Assembly (NCBI GenBank): GCA_963717195.1
Contig: CAVQVR010000017.1
Coordinates: 1-64,000 of the forward strand
Reading direction: 5' to 3'
Length of the DNA: 64,000 bases
From: JACDAE01 sp963717195
GTDB lineage: Bacteria > Chloroflexota > Ktedonobacteria > Ktedonobacterales > Ktedonobacteraceae
The notes under the pieces are model-generated. The model did no database searches. It was not told where the DNA came from and worked only from the letters and a program-made list of their open reading frames with translations. The translations under genes were made by a program, and so were the position numbers. Of this stretch, positions 9,176 to 18,161 are shown piece by piece. The first letter of the stretch is position 1, and each line of letters begins with the position of its first letter.

Positions 9176-9816
9176 GTGTTTATCCTTTCTAACAGGCGCT
9201 TCCTGTTCCTGCCAATAGGGTTATGCAATATACATAATCTCTAAAGACACATTCCACATATTTATACATTTCTGTATAGCATGTCATGATACAGAAGCAC
9301 CTCAGACCACTAGTAGACGATACGAAGGTCTCACTAGTAATGTTACCATACAACGAGGTAAAATTCCTAGGAGCCGATGATCTGGGGTAGCGCAACCTGG
9401 CTCACTCTAAATTATAATGCCTTAGAAGGCAAAAAGGTTTCCTTTCTTATGAACACGAACGGATGAGGCAATTAGACTCAACTCAGCTTAATCCGCTCTC
9501 CAGGAGATCGTTCTCGCTGCCATCAGAACTCCTCATCCTGTAGCGGATGGTACGAGAGCGGTACATTAGTACCGTCCTCTCTACTTGTGATGCAAGAAAA
9601 CGTTTTGATTAGTGAAGTACAGGGCAAATATAATTTCGTAGGATGAGATTTACATAAACGCATTGGCATGTTGAAACGCCCGATTCTATCACCCATAACT
9701 ACCTGTACGCCTGCTAAAACTTGCGAATAGGGAATGCACATGCTAGAATGCCCTGCGAGAACTGGAAAAGTTGTAACATCCTGCCGAACCAGCGGCAGAG
9801 TCGAGAGGAGCGCACA
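9176..9816. other. Intergenic region between otsA and the membrane-protein gene
   Basis: About 640 bp without a convincing gene. It holds the divergent control regions of otsA (left) and the membrane protein (right). A hairpin CTGCCG...CGGCAG (9781-9798) lies just upstream of the presumed TTG start at 9817. A TATAAT (9413-9418) is visible but has no good -35. The short frames here lack ribosome sites and protein-like composition. Confidence 0.5.
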
Positions 9817-10947
9817 TTGGAAGAAAAGACAGGCAGGAAGTGGCTTTGGCGCATTTTAGATTTCATCAATCCACTACGCGACCCTAGCCTGACAGTGGCC
9901 GCTGTACTGACCTTCATCGAGGAAGCGGGGCAGCATGACATCTGGTATTGGATTATCGTCATTGCGCTCGTCAACTGGCTGGCTGTACGCGGAGTAGTAT
10001 GGCTCATTGTCAATTTCACCTTTGCATCTACATTTATCAGTCGTCGGATGTTATGGGCTCTCAGAAATCCGAGCCTCGCCTGGCGTATTCTGGATGCCGT
10101 CGGGCACGAGGAGATCGTTATCGGTGGTCTACCCGCCCTTGGCGAGGCCATGATGTTGCAGGACGGCAGCTCTATTATGAGCCCGGCCCTCAGCGCCAGT
10201 GGCATTCATATCATTGGGGAACTTCCGGCCGGCACCGAACTGCCTGTTCTGGGCATGCCTAATGGACAGGTTACAGCAGATCTCTCCTCTTTCGCAGGAA
10301 CGGGCTTCTTCCCAGGTGTGGGTGGCAACAGTACGTTCCCTGGCACAAGCAACTTCGGAGTTCAACCAGGCTTCGCGAATAACTACGTCAGTCAGCAGAG
10401 CACTGATGGATTGCCACAGAGCTTTCCCCAGCGACCTTCTGAAGAGGAAGAGCACCTGCGTCAACAACTGGCTGCTTATGGGCGTCTTCTTGATGACTGG
10501 ATTCAGTTCACTGAAGAGAAATGGCGTACCGTCAGTGATAGTCAGCTCGGCTGGAAACCTCTGCGCGGTCGATGGAATAGTTGGGATGATATCTTCCAGG
10601 ATGCCTACGCCGCAAAAACATCCGATCCGATGGCTCGGGCCGCTCAAGCCGCTGGAGATGCAACAGCCCGACGCTATGAAACCTCGAAAGATAAAGGCTC
10701 AGCAGCTTCAGCCGTTGCCTGCTTTATGCGTGATATGATGACGTTGCGCCGGGGTGTTGAAATGATGCAACAATCAAGCGATGCTCTCGTGGATACAACC
10801 AATAGACACACAGCAACGGATCCGCAAGTACGCGTCGACAGGCGCTTTGATAGTGGGAATAATGGTTCAGCCAGTGGCAGTGCTCCTCGCAATTCTCTTA
10901 TCCGGCGTCCGGCACAGATTTTTGTGGACGCAGACTCGGAGAAATAG
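9817..10947 (+). CDS. Unrecognised membrane-anchored protein
   Basis: I do not recognise this family. With the TTG start at 9817 the product is 376 residues; the TTG has GAGAGGAG about 7 nt upstream, whereas the in-frame ATG at 9721 has no ribosome site. The sequence shows a charged N-terminus, one or two hydrophobic segments near residues 24-36 and 42-72, a Gly/Asn/Phe-rich linker (about 150-220), then a charged soluble domain with repeated Trp residues (WIQFTEEKWRTV, GRWNSWDDIF) and a basic C-terminus. The 9-bp gap to hisC suggests one transcript, but no functional link is apparent. It could be a cell-envelope scaffold or signalling adaptor. Confidence 0.75.
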   Translation: MEEKTGRKWLWRILDFINPLRDPSLTVAAVLTFIEEAGQHDIWYWIIVIALVNWLAVRGVVWLIVNFTFASTFISRRMLWALRNPSLAWRILDAVGHEEIVIGGLPALGEAMMLQDGSSIMSPALSASGIHIIGELPAGTELPVLGMPNGQVTADLSSFAGTGFFPGVGGNSTFPGTSNFGVQPGFANNYVSQQSTDGLPQSFPQRPSEEEEHLRQQLAAYGRLLDDWIQFTEEKWRTVSDSQLGWKPLRGRWNSWDDIFQDAYAAKTSDPMARAAQAAGDATARRYETSKDKGSAASAVACFMRDMMTLRRGVEMMQQSSDALVDTTNRHTATDPQVRVDRRFDSGNNGSASGSAPRNSLIRRPAQIFVDADSEK

Positions 10948-10955
10948 GATAAATC

Positions 10956-12068
10956 ATGTATATGTATCCTCCCCGCCTCGTTCATGTGCGCCCAGAGTTA
11001 GATCGTATGGCCGCATATATTCCTGGCGAGTCACTGGAGACCTTTAGTGCGCGAACAGGCATACCCGAACACCAACTTATTAAATTAAATAGCAACGAAA
11101 GTCCCTATGGACCCGCTCCCCAGGTGCTTCAAGCGCTCGGTGATCATGCAAACTATAACAATTATCCCGATACTAAATCAGCCGCTTTACGTCAAGCTCT
11201 TTCCGAATATACTGGCGTTGAGCGCCGCTCTATCGTCATCAGCCATGGTAGCAACGAACTTATCAACCTGCTCTGGCACATTTTCCTTTCGGTTGGCGAC
11301 AACATCATCTGCTGCCCTCCAACATTCTCGCTCTACACCTTCATCACCACATTCTGCGGTGCTTACGTCCTGGAAGTGCCTCGCACGATGGATTACGAGG
11401 TCGATGTCGAGGGCGTTCTGATGGCTCTGACGCCGGAAACCAAGATGATCGTGCTCTGCTCACCCAATAATCCTACTGGCAATCCCATCTGCGAAGAGGA
11501 CCTGCTCGCCCTACTCGAAACCGGGCGCATTATCGTCGTCGACGAAGCCTACGTTGAATTCTCTGATCAACCAGAAGGACTTGCCCATCTTGTACAGCAG
11601 CACAAGAATCTCATCATCATGCGCACTTTTAGCAAATGGGCCGGGCTGGCCGGCTTGCGCATCGGCTATGGCATCTTTCCCGAGTGGATCGTTACCTATA
11701 TGCGTAGAGCGCAATGCCCTTTTGAGGTCAACGTGGCCGGTCATATCGCTGCGATTGAAACACTCAAACACCTGGACTACACTCTGGACAAAGTTCAACT
11801 CCTCAAAAAGGAGCGAGAGCGCCTCTTCCAGGTACTGTCCAGCTTTCCCTACCTGGAGCCCGTCCATTCACAAGGCAACTTTATTCTGAGCCGCGTGTGC
11901 GAAGAGGATGTGAAAATGGAGCGTATCCGCTCTACCGTTGAAGCACACGGCATATTGCTCCGTTACTTCCATCATCCCTATTTGAGTAATTTCATGCGCG
12001 TAACCGTCGGTCTACCCGAACATACAGATCTCTTGCAATATGCCTTGTCGAAGATTGAGTCGTGGTAG
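10956..12068 (+). CDS. hisC: Histidinol-phosphate aminotransferase family enzyme
   Basis: A 370-residue fold-type I PLP enzyme of the HisC group, which in histidine synthesis transfers the amino group from glutamate to imidazole acetol-phosphate. Visible features are IKLNSNESPYGP (the HisC N-terminal signature), SHGSNELINLL, CSPNNPTGNP, VDEAYVEFS and the PLP-lysine segment TFSKWAGLAGLRIGYG. No other his genes are present, so action on other amino acids (aromatic amino acids, or a cobalamin-type threonine-phosphate decarboxylase) remains possible. The stop codon TAG coincides with the first bases of the repeat starting at 12066, suggesting that the repeat inserted exactly at the gene end. Confidence 0.85.
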   Translation: MYMYPPRLVHVRPELDRMAAYIPGESLETFSARTGIPEHQLIKLNSNESPYGPAPQVLQALGDHANYNNYPDTKSAALRQALSEYTGVERRSIVISHGSNELINLLWHIFLSVGDNIICCPPTFSLYTFITTFCGAYVLEVPRTMDYEVDVEGVLMALTPETKMIVLCSPNNPTGNPICEEDLLALLETGRIIVVDEAYVEFSDQPEGLAHLVQQHKNLIIMRTFSKWAGLAGLRIGYGIFPEWIVTYMRRAQCPFEVNVAGHIAAIETLKHLDYTLDKVQLLKKERERLFQVLSSFPYLEPVHSQGNFILSRVCEEDVKMERIRSTVEAHGILLRYFHHPYLSNFMRVTVGLPEHTDLLQYALSKIESW

Positions 12069-12190
12069 AGGCCCGAAGAGTTCGCGCCCGTCATACCCCA
12101 AAAACAGATTTGCAACACTATCACTAAAGATCAGATGGTTACAAAACGAGTTCATCGGGCAGGGCGGGCGCGAAACTCTTCGGGCCCCTA
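12066..12190. repeat. TA-flanked inverted-repeat element (MITE-like)
   Basis: Imperfect terminal inverted repeats of about 22 bp (12068-12090 and 12165-12188) are flanked on both sides by TA (12066-12067 and 12189-12190). The ends read GAGGCCCGAAGAG and CTCTTCGGGCCCC, with the shared inner block TTCGCGCCCG. The middle (about 70 bp) has no coding potential. It belongs to the dispersed family also seen at 24387-24520. Confidence 0.7.
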
Positions 12191-12338
12191 CTTTTGTGAC
12201 ATAGTTCATATCTTTTCGCCAAACAATAGGATATTATTGACCTGGTACAAAACAAAATGCTGGATCTATACGATCTATTTAATATGTGAATGTGAATATA
12301 CAAATTTAATAATGCCGTCGGCAGAAAGAGATTGCCTT

Positions 12339-13469
12339 ATGTACAAATCCATGCCAATATCTCAAAAACACTTAAATCGACGTTCATCAACTCTTCTTCT
12401 GGGTCTACTCCTGGCCTGTATGCTTCTACTCAGTTCCTGCAATGGGTTGGCCAGGGCAAACAACGTTTCTCAGAAGGGCTCTCTGGCTGCTTCCATGCCC
12501 ATGCCTACTCCTACGGTCAGTCTCACGCTACAACAGCAGGGGAGCATGCAGTTAGAAACGTTCCAGCAATGGATCTCACTGATGCAGCAGTATGGTGGCA
12601 ATGCAGGTCATTACCAACAGCAGTACCTCGGTGACCAGGAAGTATTGAATGCGGCAACCTCGGATGCTACCTACCAGACGACGCTAAAAACACTGAAGGG
12701 ACAGGTTGCGGCAATTCAACTTCCTGCGCTGCAAGCAGAGGCAACAAGTCTGCAACAGAAGTTGGGGCAGGAAGCTAACGCCTGGGCAAACAAACATACA
12801 TATTATGATAGTTATGATGGAGTGACCTACAATCTGGGATATGAATATCAGGCGATCGTTAACTATCCTGCACAGGGGTTGATAGATGGCTCACAGACGG
12901 TGGCCGATTATCGGTATGCCATTGGGCAATTGGACAACTGGTTGACGAACTTCCAGGCCTATCAGACGGATTTCAGCGACAAAACAGCGTATAACCAGGT
13001 CCATCAGACTGATACTCAACTTATGCAAAAATATGGTGATACGTCTGGCAAAGTCATTGTAGTCTCGCTGGCTGAGCAGGCTATGCGCGTCTATGAGGAT
13101 GGTAAAATGGTGAATGCATTTCAGGTGGTAACCGGCATGCCTGATCATCCTAGCCTGCCCGGTACATGGTGGATTGAGACGCGTCAGACGAATATACAAT
13201 TTACCTCGGGCAAACAGCCGGGTCAGGATGGTTACTATCCTCCCACACCGATTGCTTTTGCCTTGCAGTATCATAGCGAGGGCTACTTCATCCATCAGGC
13301 CTGGTGGCGCACTATGTACGGGCCTGATATGCAATTCCCGCATATGGACCCCGGTGGAACCTCATTCGCTTATGAGGGTTCGCATGGTTGCGTCAATATG
13401 AGCACACCTGATGTAGAATGGCTTTATAACTTTGCGACAGTTAATTCGACAAAGCTGATTATCTATTAA
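12339..13469 (+). CDS. L,D-transpeptidase (YkuD) lipoprotein
   Basis: A 376-residue secreted enzyme with a lipoprotein signal: MYKSMPISQKHLNRRS, a hydrophobic core and lipobox LLSSC with Cys34. I place the start at 12339 because AGAAAGAG lies 8 nt upstream; the longer frame starting at 12135 would run out of the repeat element. Residues 60-220 are a Gln-rich helical domain, perhaps a wall-binding spacer. The C-terminal third is the YkuD domain (IVVSLAEQAMRVYEDG onward) ending with the catalytic motif SHGCVNM, where Cys is the acyl-enzyme nucleophile and His its partner. Family members make 3-3 peptidoglycan cross-links or attach proteins to the wall; this one would act on the outer face of the membrane. 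Confidence 0.9.
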   Translation: MYKSMPISQKHLNRRSSTLLLGLLLACMLLLSSCNGLARANNVSQKGSLAASMPMPTPTVSLTLQQQGSMQLETFQQWISLMQQYGGNAGHYQQQYLGDQEVLNAATSDATYQTTLKTLKGQVAAIQLPALQAEATSLQQKLGQEANAWANKHTYYDSYDGVTYNLGYEYQAIVNYPAQGLIDGSQTVADYRYAIGQLDNWLTNFQAYQTDFSDKTAYNQVHQTDTQLMQKYGDTSGKVIVVSLAEQAMRVYEDGKMVNAFQVVTGMPDHPSLPGTWWIETRQTNIQFTSGKQPGQDGYYPPTPIAFALQYHSEGYFIHQAWWRTMYGPDMQFPHMDPGGTSFAYEGSHGCVNMSTPDVEWLYNFATVNSTKLIIY

Positions 13470-13481
13470 TCAGAACCGGGC

Positions 13482-13516
13482 GTAGGGGTGGCATATTTAG
13501 CGTATGCCTACCCTAC
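13482..13516. terminator. Convergent terminator hairpin
   Basis: Arms GTAGGGGTGGCATA (13482-13495) and TATGCCTACCCTAC (13503-13516) pair at 12 of 14 positions around a 7-nt loop. The right arm overlaps the stop of the leftward GGDEF gene. Its ends carry the GTAGGG/CCCTAC motif common to this window's repeats, so it may be a domesticated repeat. Confidence 0.6.
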
Positions 13517-15418
13517 CTGCTGTAACAGATTTTCAGTTGGAGATAACGACTGATCCGTAAGAAGTGTCGAGAGCACCTTGACAACGATTGGATCGAACTG
13601 CGTACCAGCACAACGTTGCAGTTCAGCCAATGCCTCCTCAGGGGAACGTCTCTTCTGATAAGGGTAATCTCTTTGCATTGCGTCATAGGCCTCGGCCACA
13701 GCTATGATGCGAGCAGCCAGGGGAATGTCTTCTCCGGCTAAGTGCTCAGGATAACCGCTGCCATCCCAATATTCATGATGATGACGTACGGCAGGCATCA
13801 AGTCGTATAAAAAGGGACTACCTTCAAGGATACTGGCACCCAACTCCGCGTGATCCTGCAACAACGTACGTTCATGAGAGGAGAGAGCTCCGTTTTTTTG
13901 CAGAAGCGTATCTGGTACCCCTACCTTCCCAATATCGTGCAACAAGGCTGCCATGCCAATCCTGGAGATCTGTGCTAGCGGCATTTGCAATGCTTGAGCG
14001 ATACGTGTTGACAGGTCACTTACCTCATGAGCATGTGCACTCAGATTCTCATCGCGCCCTTCCAATAAAGACAACAGTGAGCTGATCATGCGCACGGTAT
14101 ATGTTTCACGGAGTTGCTCTGGCACGATCTCTTCTCGCTGCGCGGCCTCACGTTGCCCTTCCCGTTGCAATAGGGCCATCAGTTCAAGATCCGTACTCAT
14201 GTGTCTGACTTCCTCCGCCGTTCGGACCTGGTTGCGCCCCAATCGCTTAGCCATATACATTGCCTCATCCGCCTGCGACAACAATTCCTGCCCTGTATTT
14301 CCATCGTCTGGAAAGGTAGAGAGGCCAATACTCACAGTTATTGAGAGTCCATCAGCCACCTCTGCTTTTGCTACAGGTTCCGAGGCAATAATAGCGCGTA
14401 CGCGTTCAGCAACCACACTGGCTTCATGGGCATTAGCTTCAAGCAATAGAATGATAAATTCTTCTCCACCAAAGCGCCCTAGAGTATCTCCTTCTCGCAA
14501 CACATTGCTGGCTTGTTCACCAATCTGGCGCAAAACCGCATCACCTGCAGCATGGCCATAGGTATCATTGACACGCTTGAAGCGGTCGGCATCGAAGAAG
14601 AGTAACGAGAAAGAACGGCCATAACGACGAGCGCGATTTAATTCCTTCTCTAATTGACTCATGATGGCACGATGATTCGGCAGATTCGTCAGTCCATCGG
14701 TCAGGGCTTGCTTCTGGATAGTGTCATGAGTTGTCTCTAACTGCGTATATGCGACGGTTAGAGCATGATTAGCTTGTTCCAATTCGATCGTATGGTCCGC
14801 TTGAAGCACTGCTCTTTTCGTCATTGCAGTCGCAATAGCAGAGAACAGCGCTATGCAAATCATAAATAACCCGATAGCGAAAACAAACATGAGCTGCTCG
14901 GTGGGAATTTTCATATAGAGAGCAAACGGGCTCTCGCGTTCGACAAGCAAGAACCAGCCCATAAATCCCACCTCGCAAAATGCCATTAACAAGGGTCCCC
15001 AGAATGGAAGAAAGAGTCCGGCCTCCACCGGCAAAACAAAAAAGATTGGCCAGCAACTAATTAAAAGTATAGGTATGTCGAGAGTTAAAATACTCACTAT
15101 CCCGGCTATCTCAAGAAACGTGGTAAGAAGATAAAAAATGGCGGCACATTTCAAATATCCATAGCGATTTAACAAAAAAGTAAGCGCTATAGTCACAAGG
15201 CAGAAAACATTCAGCTCCATCTCTATTCCATATTTGCCAAAGAAAATGCTTATAAGCATAAAGGACAGCATCGTTACAAAGTTAATAAACAGGATGACAC
15301 TGAGAAGGCAGCGTTTGCGCATCCCCTCCCTCGCCTCGATGGTCGTAAGAGGAGTCAACACAGGGGCCATAGTAGCAAACCACAAGGAGCTCATCAAATG
15401 AAGGAAAGGTCTCATCAT
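13508..15418 (-). CDS. Membrane GGDEF + HD-GYP c-di-GMP turnover protein
   Basis: A 636-residue protein with about six N-terminal membrane spans (residues 35-200), a short coiled coil (205-235), a GGDEF domain (about 238-400) and an HD-GYP domain (about 435-615). The GGDEF active-site motif is GGEEF (317-321), preceded at the usual distance by an inhibitory-site motif REGD (308-311), so synthesis of cyclic di-GMP with product inhibition is expected. The HD-GYP part has HDIGK (494-498), HHHE (546-549) and GSGYP (553-557), the residues needed for phosphodiesterase activity. It may therefore make and break the same messenger depending on the membrane input. GAGGTG precedes the tandem ATG start. 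It stands alone. Confidence 0.92.
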   Translation of the reverse strand: MMRPFLHLMSSLWFATMAPVLTPLTTIEAREGMRKRCLLSVILFINFVTMLSFMLISIFFGKYGIEMELNVFCLVTIALTFLLNRYGYLKCAAIFYLLTTFLEIAGIVSILTLDIPILLISCWPIFFVLPVEAGLFLPFWGPLLMAFCEVGFMGWFLLVERESPFALYMKIPTEQLMFVFAIGLFMICIALFSAIATAMTKRAVLQADHTIELEQANHALTVAYTQLETTHDTIQKQALTDGLTNLPNHRAIMSQLEKELNRARRYGRSFSLLFFDADRFKRVNDTYGHAAGDAVLRQIGEQASNVLREGDTLGRFGGEEFIILLLEANAHEASVVAERVRAIIASEPVAKAEVADGLSITVSIGLSTFPDDGNTGQELLSQADEAMYMAKRLGRNQVRTAEEVRHMSTDLELMALLQREGQREAAQREEIVPEQLRETYTVRMISSLLSLLEGRDENLSAHAHEVSDLSTRIAQALQMPLAQISRIGMAALLHDIGKVGVPDTLLQKNGALSSHERTLLQDHAELGASILEGSPFLYDLMPAVRHHHEYWDGSGYPEHLAGEDIPLAARIIAVAEAYDAMQRDYPYQKRRSPEEALAELQRCAGTQFDPIVVKVLSTLLTDQSLSPTENLLQQVG

Positions 15419-15630
15419 ACACCTCGGAAAATTTCTTTATCATATGCATCTCTTTTCTTCTTATCGACTGACATTGCAAATTCTTAAGGACAGGGAAAAG
15501 TCTGTCTTTTTTCTAAGCAGAAAGATTGATGGGGACAATTTCTCTTTATTTTGCCCTATAATAGAAGATGTAAGCCATACAGGCTTATATTCTTATGCAT
15601 TGCGAGAGTATAAAAGGAGTTTCTTAGCCT

Positions 15631-16335
15631 ATGACTTCCCCGATCTCCGCACAAACATTGCAAGAAATGAGGACATATTATCAAGAACGCGCTCATGAGT
15701 ACGACGAGTGGTTCTACCGTCAGGGACACTATAGTCAGGGTACTGAGATGGATGCACGCTGGTTCGCCGAGGCTGATGAAGCCTTCGCTGCACTTGACAC
15801 GCTGGACCTTACGGGAGATGTGCTCGAACTTGCTCCTGGTACAGGGATCTGGACCGAACGCCTTGTACGCACGGCTACTACCATTACAGCCGTCGATGCC
15901 TCACTGGAGATGATTGAAATTAATCGCGCGAAAGTATCGAGCGACCGCGTTTCGTACCTGCAGGCAGATCTTTTCTCGTGGCATCCGGAACGAACATACG
16001 ATGGAGTCCTTTTCGGCTTCTGGATCTCACACATCCCGCTGGAGCGGCTTGATGGCTTCTTACGCTCAGTTGCAACAATGCTTCGTCCCGGTGGAAAAGT
16101 GTTCTTTGCTGATGGAAGGCGTACGCCCGGTGGCAGTTTCGCTCACGATCAGCCTCCTGTTCAAGATAGCCAGCTTACAACTCGCAGATTAAATGATGGA
16201 CGAACCTTTGAGATCGTTAAAAACTACTACGATCCCGTTGATCTGGCGGCACGTTGTATGGGAGCGGGGTTGGATATTACGGTACGGGAGACGGCTACCT
16301 ATTTTCTCTATGGATATGGTACGCGGAGCGCATGA
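15631..16335 (+). CDS. Class I SAM-dependent methyltransferase
   Basis: A 234-residue Rossmann-fold methyltransferase. SAM motif I is VLELAPGTGIWTERL (about residues 67-81), followed by AVDASLEMIEINR (motif II acidic residue), LQADLFSW and the motif IV region DGVLFGFWISHIP. The late segment LRPGGKVFFADG is the usual post-motif strand. AAAGGAG precedes the ATG. Small-molecule methylation is likely, but nothing nearby indicates the substrate. Cytoplasmic, normal length. Confidence 0.88.
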   Translation: MTSPISAQTLQEMRTYYQERAHEYDEWFYRQGHYSQGTEMDARWFAEADEAFAALDTLDLTGDVLELAPGTGIWTERLVRTATTITAVDASLEMIEINRAKVSSDRVSYLQADLFSWHPERTYDGVLFGFWISHIPLERLDGFLRSVATMLRPGGKVFFADGRRTPGGSFAHDQPPVQDSQLTTRRLNDGRTFEIVKNYYDPVDLAARCMGAGLDITVRETATYFLYGYGTRSA

Positions 16336-16397
16336 AATTTTAGGGATTGTACCGGAGTCATTTTAGTTGTCACATTTCTTAAACGTAGGGCCAGGAT

Positions 16398-16446
16398 ATT
16401 CCGTGGCTCCACTCCGTCAGCACGGTTTGTGATGGGGCTACGGAAT
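16398..16446. terminator. Convergent terminator hairpin
   Basis: Arms ATTCCGTGGCTCC (16398-16410) and GGGGCTACGGAAT (16434-16446) pair at 11 of 13 positions. It sits between the methyltransferase stop and the DoxX stop on the other strand. Confidence 0.55.
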
Positions 16447-16494
16447 AATAAATGGCTTCCCTACGGTGATACGGTTCCCTCACGATCTCTGGTA

Positions 16495-16869
16495 TTAGGA
16501 GAGGGGGACGATGGCGAAGCGGCCTATTACGATAAAGAGGGCCAGGAGGAGTAGAATGACCGGAGCTGCGACGCGAGAGGCTTCGTGAAGGCGAAAATGG
16601 ACGATAATCGCGCCGACCATGGTTAATACCAGGCCTATTGCTGCGACGGCTGTGAGCCAGGGCAGGATGTGTGTGAGAGCGGGTATAATGAGTCCGATGC
16701 CGCCCAGTATCTCTAAGACGCCTATCAGCCTTACAATGCCGGGAGTTGTATGCTCAACCCAGCCCATATTAGTCTTGAGTTTTTCAACCGGCTGAGTTGC
16801 CTTCATAAAACCAGCGGCAAGAAATGCGAGTGCTAACAAAATCTGTACAATCCAGAGTACAACGTTCAT
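16495..16869 (-). CDS. DoxX family membrane protein
   Basis: A 124-residue protein with four hydrophobic segments, opening with MNVVLWIVQILLALAFLAAG and containing the DoxX-type GxMK and GxLEILGGIGLIIP patterns. DoxX-like proteins are small membrane proteins linked to thiol and redox stress; the biochemical reaction of this branch is unknown. ATG 16869 has AAGGAG 8 nt upstream; a GTG at 16887 is in frame but has no ribosome site. It is divergent from an HxlR regulator across a 164-bp control region, a very common arrangement, and is the likely regulatory target. Confidence 0.85.
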   Translation of the reverse strand: MNVVLWIVQILLALAFLAAGFMKATQPVEKLKTNMGWVEHTTPGIVRLIGVLEILGGIGLIIPALTHILPWLTAVAAIGLVLTMVGAIIVHFRLHEASRVAAPVILLLLALFIVIGRFAIVPLS

Positions 16870-16964
16870 GATCTTTCTCCTTGTCACAATAACAGAATTT
16901 CTATTGTTTGGAATGATGGCTTACAGGGAACACCTTTTTATATTTCCATCTGCACACTTATTTC

Positions 16965-17033
16965 CCTTTAGGAATTAATATACCATAAGGAAGTCACTTT
17001 CGTCAAGGGAGATTTTGTGCTATAATAGAAGGC
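16965..17033 (+). promoter_or_regulatory. HxlR promoter, probably giving a leaderless mRNA
   Basis: A perfect TATAAT (17021-17026) ends 7 bp before the HxlR start codon, so transcription should begin at or next to the ATG. No Shine-Dalgarno at normal spacing exists. A weak -35 (TTCGTC, 16999-17004) stands 16 bp upstream. An imperfect palindrome CCTTTAGG...CCATAAGG (16965-16990) lies in the gap shared with doxX and is a candidate HxlR operator. Confidence 0.6.
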
Positions 17034-17432
17034 ATGGATAAGACTACCCAATCCTCTATAGGTAGAGAGGAAGCAAACTGTGAAGCGCATTCCTCTATGG
17101 ACCGAGCGATGCGGTTGATAGGTGATAAGTGGACGCTTTTTATTGTTTACAATCTTTTAAGTGGGCCCAGACGTTTTGGTGAGCTGTTGACGATGGGCAA
17201 TGTCAGTCCTAAGACGGTCTCGCAGCGTCTCAAGATGCTTGAAAAGATTGGTTTTGTGGAGCGTCATGCGTTCGCGGAGATTCCTCCTCGTGTGGAGTAT
17301 CATCTGACGGAGAAGGGGCAGGCACTCGTCGATATTCTGCAGGCGATCAGACAATTTGGTGAGAGCTATCTTGCAGACGATGAAACGGGCTCTATTACTC
17401 CGCTTACTTCTCCAGAGTGCGACACTCACTAA
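17034..17432 (+). CDS. HxlR family transcriptional regulator
   Basis: A 132-residue winged-helix regulator. The N-terminal cysteine (C17) and the HxlR core IGDKWTLFIVYNLLSGPRRF are present, followed by the recognition helix region SPKTVSQRLKMLEKIGFV and the wing RVEYHLTEKGQAL. HxlR/QorR proteins typically sense aldehydes, quinones or disulfide stress through the N-terminal cysteine and control a divergent gene, here doxX. Translation may start on a leaderless transcript. Converges with the gene ending at 17476. Confidence 0.92.
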   Translation: MDKTTQSSIGREEANCEAHSSMDRAMRLIGDKWTLFIVYNLLSGPRRFGELLTMGNVSPKTVSQRLKMLEKIGFVERHAFAEIPPRVEYHLTEKGQALVDILQAIRQFGESYLADDETGSITPLTSPECDTH

Positions 17433-17475
17433 AGTTTGTCTGATGCCTTCGAATGTGCTTACTCCTATGATCCAC

Positions 17476-18024
17476 TCACTGCCCAGCGAATGATGAGCGA
17501 ATGATGAGCGAGACAATCACCAGAAACCATGCGACGAAACCCAGCACAATTCCGGTGATAGCTTTATTGCGCCCCGCATTGCCTGGTAATTGCTTTGCTA
17601 TTTTTAGCGCGGTGAATCCATAGATGATGGCAAATGTTCCTGTGATGATGCCAGCAGCCCCAACCTCTTGTAAAAGTGTAATCATGGCGAGAAAGATTGA
17701 GATGAAACCATAAATCATCGCGCGATTTGCTCGCCTGTTTTGTATTTTTTGACCTTGTGGTACATAAGAACCCTGCGGTGGATAGGGAGCGATTCCTGGT
17801 GGGGGATATGCTCCTTGCGGTGGGTACGGATAGGGAGCCATTTCTAGTTGTGACGGGTAATAGGGATATGGGCCTACTTCGGGCGGTGCATATGCCCCTT
17901 GTGGTGGGTATGGATAAGGATTTGCTCCTGGCTGTGATGGTGGATAGGGATAGGGAGCATCTCCAGATGGTGGATAGGGCTCCATGCGAGGCTGTGATGA
18001 ATCAGGTTCCTGCGAGGAATACAT
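17476..18024 (-). CDS. Pro/Tyr-rich tail plus two-span membrane protein (DUF4190-like)
   Basis: A 182-residue protein. The first 95 residues are a low-complexity tail of PYPYPP-type repeats with Gln and Gly, on the cytoplasmic side. Then come two hydrophobic spans (about 103-135 and 150-175) separated by a short loop with GRNKAITGIVLG, a pattern seen in DUF4190 proteins. The ATG at 18024 has AAGGAG 7 nt upstream. Such tails may mediate clustering at the membrane, but no function is established. The last codons contain an 11-bp tandem duplication (about 17490-17511). Confidence 0.75.
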   Translation of the reverse strand: MYSSQEPDSSQPRMEPYPPSGDAPYPYPPSQPGANPYPYPPQGAYAPPEVGPYPYYPSQLEMAPYPYPPQGAYPPPGIAPYPPQGSYVPQGQKIQNRRANRAMIYGFISIFLAMITLLQEVGAAGIITGTFAIIYGFTALKIAKQLPGNAGRNKAITGIVLGFVAWFLVIVSLIIRSSFAGQ

Positions 18025-18161
18025 TATAGAACTCCTTTTCATAAATTCATGTGCGGCAAAGTGCAGCGAATAATAATAAGCTATCCAACAATAGTTTAGT
18101 GTACATAATGTCTACTATTTAAACACAAGAATAGTCATCTGTCAAGCAAACAAAGATTTGA

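Noticed and set aside
12135..12338. Upstream extension of the L,D-transpeptidase
   Set aside because: The extension begins inside the repeat element; the lipoprotein signal and ribosome site support the start at 12339.
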